From positions 1-42,859 of the forward strand of contig JBNLBT010000018.1 in assembly GCA_050303435.1 (NCBI GenBank): a stretch of 42,859 nt of DNA, in the 5' to 3' direction. This document shows, one piece after another, positions 38,572-42,859 of the stretch; within the stretch, counting starts at the first letter, position 1; each line of letters opens with the position of its first letter. A program made the translations under genes and the position numbers. The notes under the pieces are model-generated. The model did not search any database and was not told the DNA's origin. It saw only the letters and a list, made by a program, of their open reading frames with translations. The DNA comes from JBNLBT01 sp050303435. GTDB lineage: Bacteria > Pseudomonadota > Gammaproteobacteria > Xanthomonadales > Marinicellaceae.

Positions 38572-39234
38572 TCAATCGCTGGAATCGCCGTCCGCGGGTT
38601 CAGCCGCACTGTCCACCCCGGTGTACTTGCGGTATTTTTGCAGTTCCTCGTCGTAATGCCGCGCAATGTCATCGGCTTCGCCTTCTTTTTCCTTGATGTA
38701 GCGCTTCTGGTTTTCAATCTGGTCAGCAATTTTGTCCAGTTGACCGAGAAAGGCCTCCGACACCACTTCGCCACTGCGCTCCTTGTCCGCGGCGCGTTCC
38801 CGCAGATCCTGATGGTTGCTCATCTGGATGCGCAAATTCTCGCGCGCGAGATCCAGATTGCGGTGAATGGCTTCCACGCGCTCCTGTTTCAGCCGCAAAA
38901 TCTGGTCCTCGTTGACATAGGATTGCAGAATTTTCTTGCGTTCAAATGCTTCCTGCTGACGTTGTTCTTCTTCCAGACGCAATCGCGTGTCTTCAACCTG
39001 TTGAATTTGCCGTGCCACCTCACGTTCCTCTGGCGTCATCTCACGGTTCACCTGGTCCACCACCACACCGCTGTCATTCAGTTCATCGCGGGCGTGTTTC
39101 ACCTGATCCGGCGGCACCCGGTCGCTGTAATGCACATTGCCCTGCTCATCCACCCAACGATACAATTTGGGTTTGGCCGATGCACTTAAAGTCACCACCA
39201 ATCCCACCAACAATACAAATACGATACGTTTCAT
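38572..39234 (-). CDS. DUF4124 domain periplasmic protein with coiled coil
   Basis: A 220-residue exported protein. The signal peptide (VFVLLVGLVVTLSASA, cleavage likely after residue 20) is followed directly by the DUF4124 motif KLYRWVDEQGNVHYSDRVPP, then a long charged coiled coil to about residue 200. DUF4124 domains are small beta modules at protein N-termini in gammaproteobacteria and are of unknown function. Its ribosome site TAAGGA includes the stop codon of the AmpE gene 4 bp upstream, so the two are tightly coupled. Confidence 0.9.
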   Translation of the reverse strand: MKRIVFVLLVGLVVTLSASAKPKLYRWVDEQGNVHYSDRVPPDQVKHARDELNDSGVVVDQVNREMTPEEREVARQIQQVEDTRLRLEEEQRQQEAFERKKILQSYVNEDQILRLKQERVEAIHRNLDLARENLRIQMSNHQDLRERAADKERSGEVVSEAFLGQLDKIADQIENQKRYIKEKEGEADDIARHYDEELQKYRKYTGVDSAAEPADGDSSD

Positions 39235-39238
39235 GTCC

Positions 39239-40045
39239 TTACTCTAGAAATGCAAATATAACCAATACGGCAATGAATACAATACACACCATCAGCATGC
39301 GTTTCAAGACATTCAGTGTGACGTTTTCAACTGCAGATTCCTCGACATCGGCCGCCCCGTCTTCCGGCAGCTCACAATTTTCCACCGCAAAATCGGTGGC
39401 CTCATAAATGAAATCGCTGTCCAGCCGCGACACCGATTCGCTGTTCATGTAGGGTTTGCAACGCAGGTAAACACGTTCAAAATCACTGGCGATGGCCAGC
39501 GCCAAAGCCATCAGCCAGGCCACCGGGTAATCCAGCACACGCAACACATGTGCCGCGGCGGGTTGCAGCTCGGCGGAATCCGTGAGTTTCACCAGCCGTT
39601 CCGTCAGACGGTACAGCAAGGCGCCGGCCGGCCCCAGAAGGACAAACCAGAACAGCACACCAAACCAGCGGTGCAAAGCCGCATCGGCCATGCGTTTTAT
39701 GACACTGGCCGTACTGGCATTGCTGCGCAGCCCCAGGTCCTTGCGCACGGTGTTTTGATGCACCGCGAATTCCAGACTTTCCGGCCCAATGGTATAAAAC
39801 AGCACCAGCGCGGAAATCAGTACGTACAGGCCTTCATGATTGGCGCTGATCAGGGAAATCAAAATCATCAAAGCCGCGATCGGAGCGGCCACAATGATCA
39901 AAACCAGCAGGCGCTGAGATTCTAATTCGATGTGACTCTGGAACCACGCACTCAATGACTTAAACCAGGCGAATCCTCGCCAGTCTCCGGGGTTCTTAAA
40001 CAGATGGCTGGCACCAAACGCCAGCAAGACGGCCAACAGGTTCAT
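39239..40045 (-). CDS. ampE: AmpE-like inner membrane protein
   Basis: A 268-residue membrane protein with about five hydrophobic segments that matches the AmpE/CobD family: NLLAVLLAF at the start, then RWFGVLFWFVLLGPAGALLYRL and VLDYPVAWLMALALAIASDFERV. AmpE is linked to AmpD and the induction of beta-lactamase, perhaps as a sensor, although ampD is not adjacent here. It is coupled to the DUF4124 gene. AmpE is preferred to CobB/CobD cobalamin synthesis because of length, the LDYPVAWLMAL block and lack of cobalamin genes. Confidence 0.85.
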   Translation of the reverse strand: MNLLAVLLAFGASHLFKNPGDWRGFAWFKSLSAWFQSHIELESQRLLVLIIVAAPIAALMILISLISANHEGLYVLISALVLFYTIGPESLEFAVHQNTVRKDLGLRSNASTASVIKRMADAALHRWFGVLFWFVLLGPAGALLYRLTERLVKLTDSAELQPAAAHVLRVLDYPVAWLMALALAIASDFERVYLRCKPYMNSESVSRLDSDFIYEATDFAVENCELPEDGAADVEESAVENVTLNVLKRMLMVCIVFIAVLVIFAFLE

Positions 40046-40128
40046 GTGAGTCCAGGCAATACAGTGAAATCATTTTAGCACACATCACTGAATACACGAT
40101 GAATTGCTGCCGCCTTGGGTTCGTGTGT

Positions 40129-41457
40129 TCAAACGCGTTCGAACAGGGCCATGGACTCGACGTGTGATGTGTGAGGAAACATGTCCATCGCACCGGCCTT
40201 GAGCAATCGATAGCCGTGTTCATGCACCAGCGCGCCCGCGTCTCGGGCCAGAGACGCCGGATGGCATGAAACATACACCAGGCGGCGGGCGCCGATGGCC
40301 GCCAATTGCGGCAACACGTCCCAGGCGCCGCTGCGCGGCGGGTCAATCAACACCTTGTCGTGCGCGCGCTTGAACCAGTCTCGATGGGACTGATCGCGGG
40401 TCAAGTCCGCGGCATGAAACTCGACGTTCACAATGCCGTTGATGCGGGCATTGTGGCTGGCCGCCTCAACCATGGCCTGCGCCCCTTCAATGCCGGTCAC
40501 GTGCGCGGCCTTGAGCGCCATTGGCAAGGTGAAATTGCCAATGCCACAAAACAGATCCAGCACCGATTCATTCGGTTGTATGTCCAGCCAGCCCAGGGCC
40601 TGAGCAATCATCTTTTCGTTCATGCCGCGATTCACCTGGATAAAATCCGACGGTGAAAACTCACAGCGAATGTCCCGCTCGTCGCATGGCTGGGTGAAAA
40701 ACAGCGGCGTTTCATCGCCGTCCAGCGGCGTGACCGTGTCCGGTCCCTTGGATTGCAAATAGATTCGCACCGCGTGTTTGTCGGCAAAGTCCGTCAGACG
40801 TTGCCGATCGGCCGCGGTGAAGTCGCGCAGATGGCGAATGATCAGGGACACGTCGGTTTGTCCGCGAGCGCATTCCACCTGGGCAATGTCCTGACGGATG
40901 TCCATTGAGGTGAACAAATCTGACAATTCGCTGATCAGTGGATAGAGGCGTTCATCCAAAACTTCGCAGCTGCGCATGTCGGCCACATAGCGGCCGTTTT
41001 TTTCACGAAAACCAACCAGCACCCTCTCTTTACCCGGCACCCATCGCACCGACAAGCGGGCCCGACGCCGGTAACGCCAATGGCTGTCCTGCAAAGGCGG
41101 CGCCCATTCGGGGCATTCCAGGCCGGCGATTTTGCTGAAATTCTGTTTGAGGGTGTTGAATTTGAATTCGATTTGTTTGCCCGGCGCAAGGTGCATCATG
41201 GTGCAGCCGTTGCATTGACGATAGAATTCACAACGTGGATCCACGCGATCAGGCGATGCGCTCAGGATCTCCTCAGCCATGGCTTCATTGAAACGGCGCG
41301 TGGTGCGATTGATGCGAGCCAGCACCTGTTCACCCGGCAACGCATTCTGCACAAAAACCACTTTGTCATTCCAGCGCGCAACGCCGCGACCGTCGTGCGA
41401 TAAATCTTCAATGTCCAACTGAATCGGTTCAGTTGGCGGCTTGCGGCGTCTGCCCAC
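40129..41457 (-). CDS. rlmD: 23S rRNA (uracil-1939-C5)-methyltransferase RlmD
   Basis: Uses AdoMet to make m5U at position 1939 of 23S rRNA. The 442 residues have an N-terminal TRAM domain (IEDLSHDGRGVARW), an iron-sulfur site with C76, C82 and C85 (CEFYRQCNGC) and a fourth Cys near 163, an AdoMet motif FCGIGNFTLP, and the catalytic PPRSGAWDVL and VSCHPASLARD (Cys near 396). This equals the E. coli RumA layout and length (433). The start is GTG with AAGGA 8 bases upstream. In E. coli the gene is followed by relA; here AmpE follows. Confidence 0.96.
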   Translation of the reverse strand: MGRRRKPPTEPIQLDIEDLSHDGRGVARWNDKVVFVQNALPGEQVLARINRTTRRFNEAMAEEILSASPDRVDPRCEFYRQCNGCTMMHLAPGKQIEFKFNTLKQNFSKIAGLECPEWAPPLQDSHWRYRRRARLSVRWVPGKERVLVGFREKNGRYVADMRSCEVLDERLYPLISELSDLFTSMDIRQDIAQVECARGQTDVSLIIRHLRDFTAADRQRLTDFADKHAVRIYLQSKGPDTVTPLDGDETPLFFTQPCDERDIRCEFSPSDFIQVNRGMNEKMIAQALGWLDIQPNESVLDLFCGIGNFTLPMALKAAHVTGIEGAQAMVEAASHNARINGIVNVEFHAADLTRDQSHRDWFKRAHDKVLIDPPRSGAWDVLPQLAAIGARRLVYVSCHPASLARDAGALVHEHGYRLLKAGAMDMFPHTSHVESMALFERV

Positions 41458-41478
41458 GGTGTGTGTCCTTGTGTGTGT

Positions 41479-42063
41479 CTACTTGGTTTTCCAGGCGCCG
41501 TCTTTGCTTTGATATTGCCAGCCGCGATGGGCCTGCTCAATCCATTGTTTGACGAACACATTTTGAATCTCTTCTTCCCATTCCGGATGGCCGTTGGCCA
41601 CCGCCAGTTCACGGTACAGGGCTTCGCGGTCGCGGTTGTCATCCGACACCAGCTTATTGACACTTTGACGTTCGCGCAAAGGCAGCTTAGAGGCGTCCAC
41701 CACTTCCACAAAACCGGTGTTATTGAAGCCCACAACGCCGCCATCAAGATAGTCTTTCAGGCCACTTTCATAGCGTGTTTTCATGCGTTGAGACAACTCA
41801 TTGATGGCCGGGGAAGACAAGTTGATGTTGACCTGAGCGTGCGCCGACGAAATCAGGAAACTCAATGGGTTCCACAGACTGGACTGCGGGTTGTTGGGGT
41901 CCTTGTCACTGTTTTCAGGGGCCGTTTCATCCGGACCGATCACCTCGCGGATGAACTCACTGGCGGCCGATTCAACTTCAGCGGCCGGAAAATACACGTT
42001 GATGGTGACACATGCGCTGATCACAAGTAAAACAAAAGCACCGCCCAAATGTTTAAAAGTCAT
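41479..42063 (-). CDS. ydbL: DUF1318 (YdbL-like) lipoprotein with a YnbE-like N-terminus
   Basis: A 194-residue protein with lipobox ISAC (Cys18), followed at once by VTINVYFPAAEVESAA, then a variable linker with a second SAHA-type hydrophobic patch (about 70-90), and a C-terminal DUF1318 domain (ELSQRMKTRYESGLKDYLDGG to REALYRELAVANGHPEWEEE). In E. coli ydbH-ynbE-ydbL form an envelope lipid-transport locus, YnbE being a small lipoprotein with a similar short strand (TINM type). No separate ynbE fits in the 61 bp before this gene, so the two functions may be fused. ATG at 42063 has GAGGAG 9 bases upstream. Confidence 0.82.
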   Translation of the reverse strand: MTFKHLGGAFVLLVISACVTINVYFPAAEVESAASEFIREVIGPDETAPENSDKDPNNPQSSLWNPLSFLISSAHAQVNINLSSPAINELSQRMKTRYESGLKDYLDGGVVGFNNTGFVEVVDASKLPLRERQSVNKLVSDDNRDREALYRELAVANGHPEWEEEIQNVFVKQWIEQAHRGWQYQSKDGAWKTK

Positions 42064-42092
42064 GCTCTGCAACTCCTCATTTTTTCACTGCA

Positions 42093-42122
42093 ATTATACG
42101 CCAAGCGCATGAATTTTGTCTG
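42093..42122 (-). promoter_or_regulatory. Promoter in front of the DUF1318 gene
   Basis: Minus-strand -10 TATAAT (42098-42093) with a weak -35 CAGACA (42122-42117) at 18-bp spacing, just past the stop of the YdbH-like gene. It would give the lipoprotein gene its own message in addition to read-through. Confidence 0.5.
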
Positions 42123-42124
42123 AA

Positions 42125-42859
42125 TCAATCGCTGTATTTGGCGCTCAACAGTCGCTCAATAAACACCGACCAGTCAACGAACTTCTCAAAGCCAACAATG
42201 TTGATGCGTGGAATGCCACCGCCACGCACAATGGTGAACCCCTGCTCGCGATCTCGAATGCCTCCCAGACGACACACCGCGTTATGCAATATGCACGACA
42301 GCGCAATTTGATCGTATTTAAAGTCATCAAAAAAACGCAGAAAGGTGCGTGAAAGTGCGCCTTTTATACCGCCCAACGAAGAGATGCTGTCCAAGGCCTG
42401 TTGACTGATGGTCTGATCCACGCCTTTAACTTTGCGCGTGAACACGCGCGCATTCAGCCGATCGGTTTTCCAATTGGTGATGCGCAGGTCCTGCACAAAC
42501 CCGTCCAGAATGCCGGTGATTTCACCAAACCCGAACGTACCGGTCACCTGATGCAGGTCAAAGCCCTGAAATGTGACGTCGGCGGCAATCACCGGCGCCA
42601 CACCAAAAAGTCGTTCCATGGACAGCGACTCCACGTGCATTTGACCGCTGAACACTTCAATGTCCAGCCCCCCTTCAAACTCAATCACCTGGCCGTGTTT
42701 GCGCAAACCCGGTATGCGGCCACTGATGCTGCCCTGCATCGATGGCCAGTTGAGTTTTTCGGTGATCAGCTGCAATGATATCGGTTCGATTACGGCGCGC
42801 AGGTTTAAATCAAAATCCGCATCCAGCAGCGAATCAATTTGCAAAGACTCGACTCGGAT
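42125..42859 (-). CDS. ydbH: YdbH-like (AsmA/TAM superfamily) envelope protein, 5' part beyond the edge
   Basis: The frame is open to the right edge, leaving only the C-terminal 244 residues of what is usually a protein of about 800-900. The visible part is beta-strand rich with repeated short amphipathic strands (GSISGRIPGLRKHG, GQMHVESLSMERLFG, ITGILDGFVQDLRITNWKTD) and ends GGGIPRINIVGFEKFVDWSVFIERL, which resembles the end of YdbH. E. coli YdbH is one of three AsmA-like proteins implicated in phospholipid transport to the outer membrane. The adjoining DUF1318 lipoprotein gene supports this reading. Coordinates are of a partial gene. Confidence 0.75.
   Translation of the reverse strand: MRVESLQIDSLLDADFDLNLRAVIEPISLQLITEKLNWPSMQGSISGRIPGLRKHGQVIEFEGGLDIEVFSGQMHVESLSMERLFGVAPVIAADVTFQGFDLHQVTGTFGFGEITGILDGFVQDLRITNWKTDRLNARVFTRKVKGVDQTISQQALDSISSLGGIKGALSRTFLRFFDDFKYDQIALSCILHNAVCRLGGIRDREQGFTIVRGGGIPRINIVGFEKFVDWSVFIERLLSAKYSD

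Overview
The window reads as one continuous stretch of a gammaproteobacterial chromosome. Base composition looks even, genes are densely packed and mostly on the minus strand, and I see no IS, prophage, tRNA, rRNA or CRISPR array. The phylum call rests on the ffh-ypjD-corB gene order, ubiquinone-type ispB, a very large NAD-dependent glutamate dehydrogenase, cobalamin-dependent metH, AmpE, RlmD, YdbH/YdbL and DUF1631. The order Rrf2 regulator-sufB-sufC resembles that of the Xanthomonadales and nearby lineages. The species cannot be named from this sequence.

Layout, left to right. 1-2557 is the start of a suf iron-sulfur assembly operon: Rrf2 regulator, sufB, and sufC cut by the edge. 2602-2895 is a 135-bp tandem repeat. 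2997-7656 holds ffh, divergent ypjD and corB, and an MFS transporter whose end overlaps corB. 7940-13944 has ispB convergent with the giant glutamate dehydrogenase. 14146-19334 is an ArsR-methyltransferase fusion overlapping metH, followed by a PaaY-type protein. 19353-24942 carries a dienelactone hydrolase/secreted amidohydrolase pair, pepP, an unknown membrane protein and trpS. 25181-30523 is a run of small metabolic genes: gloA, a PKHD hydroxylase, a degenerate metallo-beta-lactamase-fold protein, an Asp/Glu racemase, EthD and DUF3052 proteins, pirin and a ferric-reductase-like membrane protein.

30524-31195 has no convincing protein gene. It carries the most interesting feature: a consensus minus-strand promoter (TTGACA, 17 bp, TATACT) whose predicted +1 is the first base of a closing stem of a compact RNA of about 157 nt, ending in a GC-rich hairpin and a U run. 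It is divergent from an XRE-type regulator gene. A palindrome covers the RNA promoter's -10, and the same box recurs in front of the regulator gene, suggesting a self-contained regulator/small-RNA unit that I do not recognise.

31196-33205 holds that regulator, then a DUF4398 periplasmic protein overlapping an OmpA-type lipoprotein. 33421-38370 groups a diguanylate cyclase, an endonuclease/exonuclease/phosphatase-family protein, a PilZ protein and a DUF1631 protein, which suggests cyclic-di-GMP signalling. 38572-42859 holds a DUF4124 protein, AmpE, RlmD, a DUF1318 lipoprotein and the 3' part of a YdbH-like envelope protein. All functions are inferred by recognising motifs and families by eye; no database search was run.
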